From positions 277,637 through 341,636 of the forward strand of contig NZ_JAUYVM010000005.1 of NCBI RefSeq assembly GCF_030689305.1: a stretch of DNA of 64,000 nt, given 5' to 3'. Shown here one piece after another: positions 53,051 through 59,544 of the stretch; position 1 is the stretch's first letter; every line of letters starts with the position of its first letter. A program made the translations under genes and the position numbers. A model generated the notes under the pieces. The model ran no database searches and was not told the origin of the DNA. It was given only the letters and a program-made list of their open reading frames with translations. Origin of the DNA: Vibrio penaeicida. GTDB taxonomy: Bacteria > Pseudomonadota > Gammaproteobacteria > Enterobacterales > Vibrionaceae.

Positions 53051-53821
53051 TTAATCCTTGCTTTCAAAGTATTCCGTTTCACTGACCATGTGCGTGGTTA
53101 ACGTGCCTAGCCCTTCAATGGAGCACTCAACCACATCGCCGGGTTGGGTGTCTTTCAGCCCTTTTGGCGTGCCGGTTGCAATCATGTCGCCTGGTTGTAA
53201 TGTGATGGTTTGGCTAAGGTATTCAATCAGCTCTGGGATGCTGAAAATCATGCCATTGGTGTTGCCGGTTTGAACCACTTCGCCATTCACTTTGGTTTCC
53301 AGTGACAGGTTACTGACGTCTGGCAGTTCATCTTTGCTCACCAGCCAAGGGCCGATAGGGCAAAGGGAATCACGGCTCTTCACTTTTAGGTTGGGGCGGT
53401 AGTAATTCTCAAGGTAGTCGCGGATCGCGAAGTCATTACAAATGGTGTAACCCGCGACATAGTCCATCGCGTCTTCACGAGAGATGTGCTTACCTTTCTT
53501 GCCAATCACCGCCACCAGTTCACATTCGTGATGCATAAAATCCACATTATCTGGGCGGTACGTTGGGCATTCGTGTCCTGTGAGCGTGTTGGCACCTTTA
53601 ATAAAAACCAGCGGTACTTCTGGGGCAGAAAAGGCCAATTCTGATGCGTGATCAGCGTAGTTAAGACCGAGCGCGAAAATCGTCCCTGGGTTTTCTACTG
53701 GGCAAAGCCATGAGATGTTGTCTTTTGACACGACGTTGCCATCTGGCGCGATAAATTGACCATTCATATCGATGGTAATGTTCAGGGTTTTGCCATCTTT
53801 AATGATTCGTGCAGTTCTCAT
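53051..53821 (-). CDS. hpaG2: HpaG C-terminal half: decarboxylase/isomerase subunit (HpaG2)
   Basis: 256 aa, FAH superfamily. It matches the C-terminal half of the fused E. coli HpaG: GTIFALGLNYADHASELAF, VDFMHHECELVAVIGKKGK, NDFAIRDYLENYYRPN, LQPGDMIATGTPKGL. The metal ligands (E-x-E in HECELV, D in the IRDYL loop) are intact. It decarboxylates 5-oxo-pent-3-ene-1,2,5-tricarboxylate and isomerises the product, with HpaG1. The ATG overlaps the hpaG1 stop (ATGA). Confidence 0.92.
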   Translation of the reverse strand: MRTARIIKDGKTLNITIDMNGQFIAPDGNVVSKDNISWLCPVENPGTIFALGLNYADHASELAFSAPEVPLVFIKGANTLTGHECPTYRPDNVDFMHHECELVAVIGKKGKHISREDAMDYVAGYTICNDFAIRDYLENYYRPNLKVKSRDSLCPIGPWLVSKDELPDVSNLSLETKVNGEVVQTGNTNGMIFSIPELIEYLSQTITLQPGDMIATGTPKGLKDTQPGDVVECSIEGLGTLTTHMVSETEYFESKD

Positions 53822-54507
53822 TGGACGTACTCTCCTAAGCGGCTAGTGAGGTGGTGCTGGCCATTAATGCTGGATTCGATTTTGTCGCCAGCCCGTATGG
53901 CAATGCGCTCGCCATGAAAACACGGGGCAATGATGTCGCCCGGTTCCAGCGTCATGATGAAAGAGATACGTTCAATCAGTTCGAGAATGTCGGTTTCAAA
54001 ATGGTCGGTGGAAATATCACCACGCCATTTGCCATTAATTTTGGTGGAGACAATCGTCGATGTTGGAGTAGGAGACGATGAAATCGCACTCGCTGATGAG
54101 GCAAGTATGCTCGCCGGTTGCCAGTTGCCATTCATCGCCGCGGATTTATCGATGCCTTTTCCAAGAATGTCTGGACGGTAGTAACTTTCTTCCGGTGAGG
54201 AAATATCGTGCACTACGCTGACGCCGGAAATGTAGCTCAGAGCATTGTCACGGCTTACGCGCTGGCAGCGTTTGCCTATCAGTAGCGCAAGGCTGGTTCC
54301 GACTACGAGTGAAGCGTTCGCTTTTTCTACCGGTATTAACGAATTGTCTTTGTTCCATGTATTTCTGGGCTTGAAATACAGAACTGGCTCGGTTGGCAGC
54401 GCTTTGTAGGGGGGCTGCTGAAATTTGTCGTTCCATTCTTGGCGATGGCGCTTGTCGTTCAGTGCCACACAAACCAGTTTGGACTGGCTGTTGGGTAAAA
54501 TCGTCAT
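53818..54507 (-). CDS. hpaG1: HpaG N-terminal half: decarboxylase/isomerase subunit (HpaG1)
   Basis: 229 aa, a diverged FAH-fold protein. It corresponds to the N-terminal half of fused HpaG: LVCVALNDKRHRQEWNDKF, PPYKALPTEPVLYFKPRNTW, SSPEESYYRPDILGKGID, LEPGDIIAPCFHGERIAIRAGD. It is more diverged than HpaG2, as expected for the half that carries the weaker activity in E. coli. It overlaps hpaG2 by ATGA and follows hpaI by 25 bp. Split hpaG is known in other bacteria. Confidence 0.85.
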   Translation of the reverse strand: MTILPNSQSKLVCVALNDKRHRQEWNDKFQQPPYKALPTEPVLYFKPRNTWNKDNSLIPVEKANASLVVGTSLALLIGKRCQRVSRDNALSYISGVSVVHDISSPEESYYRPDILGKGIDKSAAMNGNWQPASILASSASAISSSPTPTSTIVSTKINGKWRGDISTDHFETDILELIERISFIMTLEPGDIIAPCFHGERIAIRAGDKIESSINGQHHLTSRLGEYVQ

Positions 54508-54532
54508 GTTGAATCCTTAAGTCTGCAAGCCT

Positions 54533-55324
54533 TTAATAACCGCTTCCGCTTGGGGCGGTGTCTTGTTGTCCTTTAAATTGAGAAACCAGTGCTTTCGCGC
54601 CATTCGATAGCAGCAAAGTATCCACACCAATGCCGATAAAACTCGCGCCACAATCGGCGTAGTGCTGCGCTTTCGCTGGGTTGAGGCACAAAATTCCAGC
54701 GGCTTTCCCTGCTTTTCGAATAGTGGAAATCGCACTTTCGATAGCGGCAACCACCTCGGGGTGATCGGGGTTTCCAACGTGCCCCATGGAAGCGGACAAA
54801 TCGGTAGGGCCGATGAATACGCCATCGATGCCCTCGATTGCTACGATCTCTTCTAAGTTGTTCAGTGCGGTTTGCGTTTCCGCTTGAACCAGTAAACACA
54901 CTTCTTCGTTGGCGCTGTGTACGTACCCCGGAATTTGATTCCAGCGTGCCGCTCGCGCTAGCGAACTTCCCATGCCGCGACGTCCTTGAGGTGGGTAGCG
55001 ACAATCCAACACTAACGACTGTGCTTGCTCGGCAGTATCAACCATCGGTATTAGAAGCGTTTGTGCGCCAATATCGAGGAGGCGCTTAATCACCGTGGTG
55101 TTTCCCTCTGCTGGTCGAACAATGGCGGACGTGTTGTAAGGTTCAATCGCTCGCAGCTGGGTAAGTACATCTCCAAGTTCAAACGGGGCATGTTCCCCAT
55201 CGATGAGCAGCCAATCGAAGCCCGCACCCGCGCAGATTTCGGCGGCAGTTGGGTCGGGCAAGCCCTGCCATAGCCCCCATTGCAGCTGGTGGTTGGAGAG
55301 TTTGTGTTTAAATTGATTTTTCAT
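54533..55324 (-). CDS. hpaI: 4-hydroxy-2-oxoheptanedioate aldolase (HpaI)
   Basis: 263 aa, class II (metal-dependent) aldolase of the HpcH/HpaI family: QWGLWQGLPDPTAAEICAGA, GFDWLLIDGEHAPFELGD, VRPAEGNTTVIKRLLDIGAQ, VQAETQTALNNLEEI, GIDGVFIGPTDLSASMG. It cleaves 4-hydroxy-2-oxoheptanedioate to pyruvate and succinate semialdehyde. The active-site His (GEH), Arg (VRPAE) and Glu/Asp metal ligands (QAE, GPTDLS) are present. A good aggaa ribosome site precedes it, 44 bp after hpaH. Confidence 0.94.
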   Translation of the reverse strand: MKNQFKHKLSNHQLQWGLWQGLPDPTAAEICAGAGFDWLLIDGEHAPFELGDVLTQLRAIEPYNTSAIVRPAEGNTTVIKRLLDIGAQTLLIPMVDTAEQAQSLVLDCRYPPQGRRGMGSSLARAARWNQIPGYVHSANEEVCLLVQAETQTALNNLEEIVAIEGIDGVFIGPTDLSASMGHVGNPDHPEVVAAIESAISTIRKAGKAAGILCLNPAKAQHYADCGASFIGIGVDTLLLSNGAKALVSQFKGQQDTAPSGSGY

Positions 55325-55368
55325 AGTTGTTCCTGCCTATACCTGTGCCACTATTTTCATTAGCGCCA

Positions 55369-56172
55369 CTACACAAACGACACCGATATGCCACCTAACG
55401 GACCGTAATCGGCATGCACCGTATCGCCCGCTTTTACTGCAACGGGACGGGTAAATGAGCCAGAAAGGATGACTTGTCCTGCTTCCAACCCAATGCCATG
55501 TGGCGCAAAGCGTTTGCATACCCAGCAGATGCCGTTTGCAGGGTGACCAAGCACACCAGAAGCCAGCCCCGTTTCTTCAATTTGACCGTTGAGATAAAGC
55601 GCGGCACCAGCCCAGCGAATGTCCATTTCGTCCGGACGAATAGGGCGTCCACCTATGATGATTCCGCCATTGGCGGCGTTGTCGGCAATGGTGTCGTAAA
55701 CCTTGCGGGTGTAGCCTGTTTCTGGATCGGTTCTGTGGCAACGAGCCGCAATGAGCTCAATGGCGGGCACAACGTAATCGGTGGCATTAAGCACATCAAA
55801 AATCGTGACGTTCTCGCCTTTTAACGGGGCTTTTAGAACAAACGCCAGTTCCACTTCAATGCGAGGATCGAGAAAATCGCCAGCTGGGATCTGCGCGCCA
55901 TCTGGGAAGAACATGTCATCCAGTAATACCCCGAAATCAGGTTGGTCGATGTTCACCGCCATTTGCATGGCTCTCGATGTCAACCCGATTTTGTAGCCTT
56001 TCACCTGTGCTCCACCTTCGATTTTCTTATCCACCCAAGTTTTTTGAATGGCATAGGCATCGTCCATGGTCATCTCTGGGTGAGAGAGTGTCAGGGCTGG
56101 AATTTGCTGGCGGTTTATTTCAGCTTGATAAAGCTTCTGCGCTGCACTTTCTATTTCTTCCTTTTTGAGCAT
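55369..56172 (-). CDS. hpaH: 2-oxo-hept-4-ene-1,7-dioate hydratase (HpaH)
   Basis: 267 aa, the MhpD/HpaH hydratase-decarboxylase family: MTMDDAYAIQKTWVDKKIEG, VKGYKIGLTSRAMQMAVNID, FGVLLDDMFFPDG, RIEVELAFVLKAPL (metal E-x-E). It adds water to 2-oxohept-4-enedioate before HpaI. It is the first gene of the operon hpaH-I-G1-G2-E-F-D-gabD; its promoter lies in the 254-bp region shared with hpaC. Confidence 0.93.
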   Translation of the reverse strand: MLKKEEIESAAQKLYQAEINRQQIPALTLSHPEMTMDDAYAIQKTWVDKKIEGGAQVKGYKIGLTSRAMQMAVNIDQPDFGVLLDDMFFPDGAQIPAGDFLDPRIEVELAFVLKAPLKGENVTIFDVLNATDYVVPAIELIAARCHRTDPETGYTRKVYDTIADNAANGGIIIGGRPIRPDEMDIRWAGAALYLNGQIEETGLASGVLGHPANGICWVCKRFAPHGIGLEAGQVILSGSFTRPVAVKAGDTVHADYGPLGGISVSFV

Positions 56173-56426
56173 GCTACTTCCTTATTTATTTTCTATTTTG
56201 CTTGTTCTTTATTTATCTATAACAAATAGAATCTAGAAGTGAAAATGTCGAAAATGGTTAGGTGGTACTACTCATAAGTTATATTTTTATTAAATTCATT
56301 AAGTTAATTTATTTCGGTATGAATCTCTTATTGAAAAGTGCAATCCATTAAAAGAAAAAGCCATATCTATATATTTCCCTTTATCTAATATGGAAATGCA
56401 ATCCTACACTCGAAGGGAATACGGAA
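56173..56426. promoter_or_regulatory. Divergent hpa promoter region with direct repeats
   Basis: Very AT-rich. An imperfect direct repeat, (g)tgcaatcc, occurs at 56339-56347 and 56398-56405 (58-59 bp apart), upstream of hpaC. Such direct half-sites are typical of AraC-family operators, so HpaA is the first candidate to bind. The exact promoters are not assigned. Confidence 0.5.
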
Positions 56427-56936
56427 ATGGAACAGGATAACCAAAAGAAATTTAGAGATGCTATGTCAAACCTTGCTGCAGCTGTGAACATTGTGACGAC
56501 AGGTGGTCAAGCTGGGCTAGGGGGCATTACTGCAACAGCGGTGTGCTCGGTGAGTGACTCTCCAGCTACTATGTTAGTGTGCGTTAACCAGCAAAGCGGT
56601 AGCCATGATAAGTTTTGTGAAAACCAAAATATCTGTATAAACATATGCAGTGAAGAACAAGAGACTATGTCTTATCACTTTGCGGGTATGACCAAGCTAC
56701 CGATGGAAGAAAGATTTGCACTGCCTGAATGGAAATTAACAGAAAAAGGTGTGCCTAAACTTGAAGGTGCAATAGCGAATTTAGAAGGGAAAATTAAAAA
56801 CGTAAGTGAAGTTGGAACCCATTCTGTATTTTTTGTGGAAATAGAAAATATTGATATTAATTCAAGTAAAGACGCGCTTATTTATTTTAATAGAGAATTT
56901 AGAACCGTAAAAAACGGTGAAGCAAAGGCTGCTTAA
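56427..56936 (+). CDS. hpaC: Flavin reductase component of 4-hydroxyphenylacetate 3-monooxygenase (HpaC)
   Basis: 169 aa, short NAD(P)H:flavin reductase. It is close to E. coli HpaC: KFRDAMSNLAAAVNIVTTGG, GGITATAVCSVSDSPATML, QETMSYHFAGMTKLPMEERF, LEGAIANLEGKI, EVGTHSVFFVEI, IYFNREFR. It supplies reduced FAD/FMN to the oxygenase encoded 50 bp downstream. It lacks the MarR-like regulatory domain of the Acinetobacter C1 reductase that normally partners a C2-type oxygenase. It starts after aaggg, and the pathway operon is divergent. Confidence 0.92.
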   Translation: MEQDNQKKFRDAMSNLAAAVNIVTTGGQAGLGGITATAVCSVSDSPATMLVCVNQQSGSHDKFCENQNICINICSEEQETMSYHFAGMTKLPMEERFALPEWKLTEKGVPKLEGAIANLEGKIKNVSEVGTHSVFFVEIENIDINSSKDALIYFNREFRTVKNGEAKAA

Positions 56937-56986
56937 ATTGGAAAGTACCAACACTTCTTTGAAAAATCCAATAATGTGAGACAACT

Positions 56987-58156
56987 ATGAATACAAATAA
57001 CCCTTTACTCGACGAGCTGAATAAAATTCTTCCAACCATTGCCGAAAATGCTGCAATGGCAGAGCGAGACCGAACGCCACCTGAAGTGAACATACGCTTA
57101 TTAAAAAGCATTAATTTTCACCGAGCTTTACAGCCTAAAGCATACGGTGGGCTGGAAGTGTCTTTGCCTGAATTCACCAATTGCGTTGCCGCTTTGGCGG
57201 GTGCGTGTGGCGGTACTGCGTGGGCGGCAAGTTTGCTTTCTACTCACAGCCACCAAATGGCGATGTTTTCCAAGCAAGCGCAAGAAGAATTTTGGGGCGA
57301 GAATCCAGATGCGACAGCGAGCAGCAGCATTGCTCCTTTTGGCAAAGTGGTAGAAGTAGAAGGCGGCGTTCTATTCAATGGGCACATGCGTTGGAGCAGT
57401 GGCTGCGATCATGCTGAATGGGCAATCGTCGGTTTCTGGCGTGAAGGTATTCAAGGTGAGCGAATCTATTCATTTGGCGTAGTACCACGCAGCGAATACA
57501 GAATACAAGACGATTGGTTTGCAGCTGGCATGAAATCAAGTGGCACTAAAACACTGATCATCGAAGATGTGTTCATTCCAGAGCATCGTATTGAAGCCGC
57601 GAAAGACATGATGGAAGGGAAGTCGGCAGGGTTTGATTTATACCCAGACAGCAAAATCTTTTACGCGCCTTATCGCCCATATTTTGCTTGCGGCTTTTCA
57701 GCGATTAGCCTAGGCATTGCAGAGCGTATGCTGCAAGTGTTTAAAGAGAAAACCAAAAACCGTGTGCGCGCTTATACTGGGGTGAACGTTGGAGGTGCTA
57801 CGCCTGCATTGATGCGTCTTGCTGAATCCACACACCAAGTAAATGCCGCGCGAGCTTTCTTAGAAAAGACGTGGGAAGAGCACAAAGAACACGGCGAACA
57901 AAAACGCTATCCAGATCGCGAAACACTAGCGCATTGGCGCACCAACCAAGCCTACGCGGTAAAAATGTGTATTGAAGCTGTAGACCGTTTGTTTGAAGCA
58001 ATGGGTGGTAATTCATGGTTTGAAGATAACGAAGCACAGCGTCTATTCAGAGACTCACATATGACAGGCGCGCACGCGTATACCGATTACGATGTATGTG
58101 CTCAGATCTTTGGTCGCGAACTAATGGGTCTAGACCCAGACCCTTCTATGGTTTAA
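56987..58156 (+). CDS. 4-hydroxyphenylacetate 3-hydroxylase, C2-type oxygenase component
   Basis: 389 aa, a group D flavin monooxygenase with the acyl-CoA-dehydrogenase fold. It follows Acinetobacter baumannii C2 closely: LLDELNKILPTIAENAAMAE, HRALQPKAYGGLEVSLPEF, LAGACGGTAWAASLL, THSHQMAMFSKQ, DATASSSIAPFGKV, SSGCDHAEWAIVGF, AKDMMEGKSAGFDLYPDSKI, FRDSHMTGAHAYTDYDVCAQ. It uses reduced flavin to make 3,4-dihydroxyphenylacetate (homoprotocatechuate). It is unrelated to the ~520-aa E. coli HpaB. A strong terminator follows. Confidence 0.93.
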   Translation: MNTNNPLLDELNKILPTIAENAAMAERDRTPPEVNIRLLKSINFHRALQPKAYGGLEVSLPEFTNCVAALAGACGGTAWAASLLSTHSHQMAMFSKQAQEEFWGENPDATASSSIAPFGKVVEVEGGVLFNGHMRWSSGCDHAEWAIVGFWREGIQGERIYSFGVVPRSEYRIQDDWFAAGMKSSGTKTLIIEDVFIPEHRIEAAKDMMEGKSAGFDLYPDSKIFYAPYRPYFACGFSAISLGIAERMLQVFKEKTKNRVRAYTGVNVGGATPALMRLAESTHQVNAARAFLEKTWEEHKEHGEQKRYPDRETLAHWRTNQAYAVKMCIEAVDRLFEAMGGNSWFEDNEAQRLFRDSHMTGAHAYTDYDVCAQIFGRELMGLDPDPSMV

Positions 58157-58214
58157 GCCACCTTACAGCGCTGAAAACTCAATTCATCTTTGGATAAGGC
58201 TTCGCCTTTTCCAC

Positions 58215-58254
58215 CGCGGCTCGCTTTTTCATTCGAAGCGAGCCGCGTTTTTTA
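58215..58254 (+). terminator. Rho-independent terminator after hydroxylase operon
   Basis: 12-bp stem cgcggctcgctt / aagcgagccgcg followed by ttttttatt. Confidence 0.95.
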
Positions 58255-58292
58255 TTACCAAAGAATGGGGACTCAATAGTTCTTAAAATAAT

Positions 58293-58349
58293 TAATGAGA
58301 ATAATTATCAACAAATTGTTTGACAACCTAAATGAGAATGATTATTGTT
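58293..58349 (+). promoter_or_regulatory. ryhB promoter with two Fur boxes
   Basis: Two Fur-like sites: taatgagaataattatcaa (58293-58311) and aaatgagaatgattattgt (58330-58348). The second overlaps a sigma70 promoter with TTGACA at 58320-58325 and TATTGT at 58343-58348 (17-bp spacer). Iron-bound Fur should shut off the RNA. Confidence 0.8.
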
Positions 58350-58354
58350 TGTCT

Positions 58355-58566
58355 TGTCGAAAGGGAAAAAGAAACGGTTTGTCATAGAGTTGAGTCATTT
58401 AGCTCTGAACTATTTCAAGTAATGGTGAATCGAATCTGGATTTCTTTGACACGACATTGCTCACATTGCTTCCAGTGTAATTTATAGCTTATGGCAAGGT
58501 TGGCTTAGTTTCAGCCTTACTAAATTTTGCTAAGCGACACATCTTTATGTGTCGCTTTTTTCTTTT
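58355..58566 (+). ncRNA. ryhB: RyhB small regulatory RNA (Vibrio long form)
   Basis: The target-pairing core gacattgctcacattgctt is contained in 58450-58476 and is identical to that of E. coli RyhB. Upstream are a promoter with two Fur boxes (start site predicted about 58355), and the 3' end is a perfect hairpin aagcgacaca-tcttta-tgtgtcgctt followed by a T-run (58532-58566). The length, about 210 nt, is that of Vibrio RyhB, more than twice the enterobacterial form. It is an Hfq-dependent sRNA that represses iron-using enzymes and adjusts iron metabolism when iron is scarce. The ends are predicted, not measured. Confidence 0.92.
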
Positions 58567-58656
58567 TTGCGTTCCTGCTTTTTTACTGTCTTTGTAATTT
58601 ACCCAGTGCTCTTTGTTTCTATTTCGTTGTGGTTATATACTTTTCGTTCGAATCGC

Positions 58657-58669
58657 ACGATTTAATCGT
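58657..58669. promoter_or_regulatory. Palindrome upstream of toxin-antitoxin pair
   Basis: acgat-tta-atcgt, a perfect 5-3-5 inverted repeat about 60 bp before the antitoxin start; a candidate autoregulatory operator for the Phd/YefM-type protein. Confidence 0.45.
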
Positions 58670-58730
58670 ATTGACCATTTCATGTGATTAGTTATACTTT
58701 TTTTTGTCATTCCATATTTGGAGCTTAACC

Positions 58731-58973
58731 ATGTACACATTAACGGCCAACGATGCAAAACGTAACTTCGGTGAGCTACTTCTTAATGCTCAACGCGAGC
58801 CAATAAAGATCAGCAAAAACAGTAAAGACGCTGTAGTGGTTATGTCCATCAAAGACTACGAAGAACTTGAAGCGATGAAGGCTGATTATCTTAAACATTG
58901 CTTTGAGTCCGCTAGAACCGATCTAGCCCAAAATGATGTCGCTGATGGCGAAAGCTTTCTAAACAATCTGTAA
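58731..58973 (+). CDS. Phd/YefM-family antitoxin
   Basis: 80 aa from ATG 58731 (ggag 7 bp upstream). N-terminal DNA-binding dimer: MYTLTANDAKRNFGELLLNA, EPIKISKNSKDAVVVMSIKD, then YEELEAMKADYLK. The C-terminal tail is the flexible toxin-binding part. It is 8 bp before the toxin gene. It neutralises the toxin and represses its own promoter, as is usual in type II systems. Confidence 0.92.
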   Translation: MYTLTANDAKRNFGELLLNAQREPIKISKNSKDAVVVMSIKDYEELEAMKADYLKHCFESARTDLAQNDVADGESFLNNL

Positions 58974-58981
58974 GCCCAAGG

Positions 58982-59281
58982 ATGCCAAAGATAAAATACA
59001 AGCTGAGTAAATTAGCTCAGAGTCACTTGCGCAAAATCAAGGACTATACTATTGCCAATTATTCAGAATTACAGTGGGTAAAATACAAAGATACACTCCT
59101 TACTGGTTTTAGAATGATTGCCGACAATCCCGATCTTGGTAGGCATTGTGATGAAATATACCCGAACGGATTCTACTTTTCTTTGGGGCGACACACGGCA
59201 TACTTCACTAAAGAGGGCGACTTCATATTAGTTGTAGCCGTTCTTGGACAATCTCAGTTACCCCAGAACCATTTGAAATAG
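58982..59281 (+). CDS. ParE/RelE-superfamily toxin
   Basis: 99 aa: KYKLSKLAQSHLRKIKDYTI, MIADNPDLGRHCDEIYPNGF, FSLGRHTAYFTKEGDFILVVAVL. The layout (strand, two helices, then beta sheet with 'NP.LGR.CDEI..G...') places it in the ParE branch, which inhibits DNA gyrase; a RelE-like mRNA-cleavage role is less likely because the basic catalytic triad is not evident. It is co-transcribed with the antitoxin. Confidence 0.88.
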   Translation: MPKIKYKLSKLAQSHLRKIKDYTIANYSELQWVKYKDTLLTGFRMIADNPDLGRHCDEIYPNGFYFSLGRHTAYFTKEGDFILVVAVLGQSQLPQNHLK

Positions 59282-59544
59282 CAGTTAACTTAACCACTAA
59301 CTTCGCCACCCAAAACCCCCATCTAACAAAAATGCAATTCTAGTGGCAGTTGGTTATATTTTGTGCAAACGATCGCTGGAATTGCCTTTTATGATAGTTG
59401 CCCCACACCCGATGCGTTTTCTCTATGCTAACTTATTGAATATAGGTGGCTAAAATTTGTCACCCTTTTGTCGCCACATAGCCTAGTTGGGCTCTGTCAT
59501 TTGATCGAAAAAACAAGAATTAAAATCTAGTGAAAGGAGTCGTT

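Noticed and set aside
56987..58156. Ordinary acyl-CoA dehydrogenase
   Set aside because: The fold is shared, but near-identity of several blocks to the C2 oxygenase and the adjacent hpaC gene identify it as the hydroxylase component.
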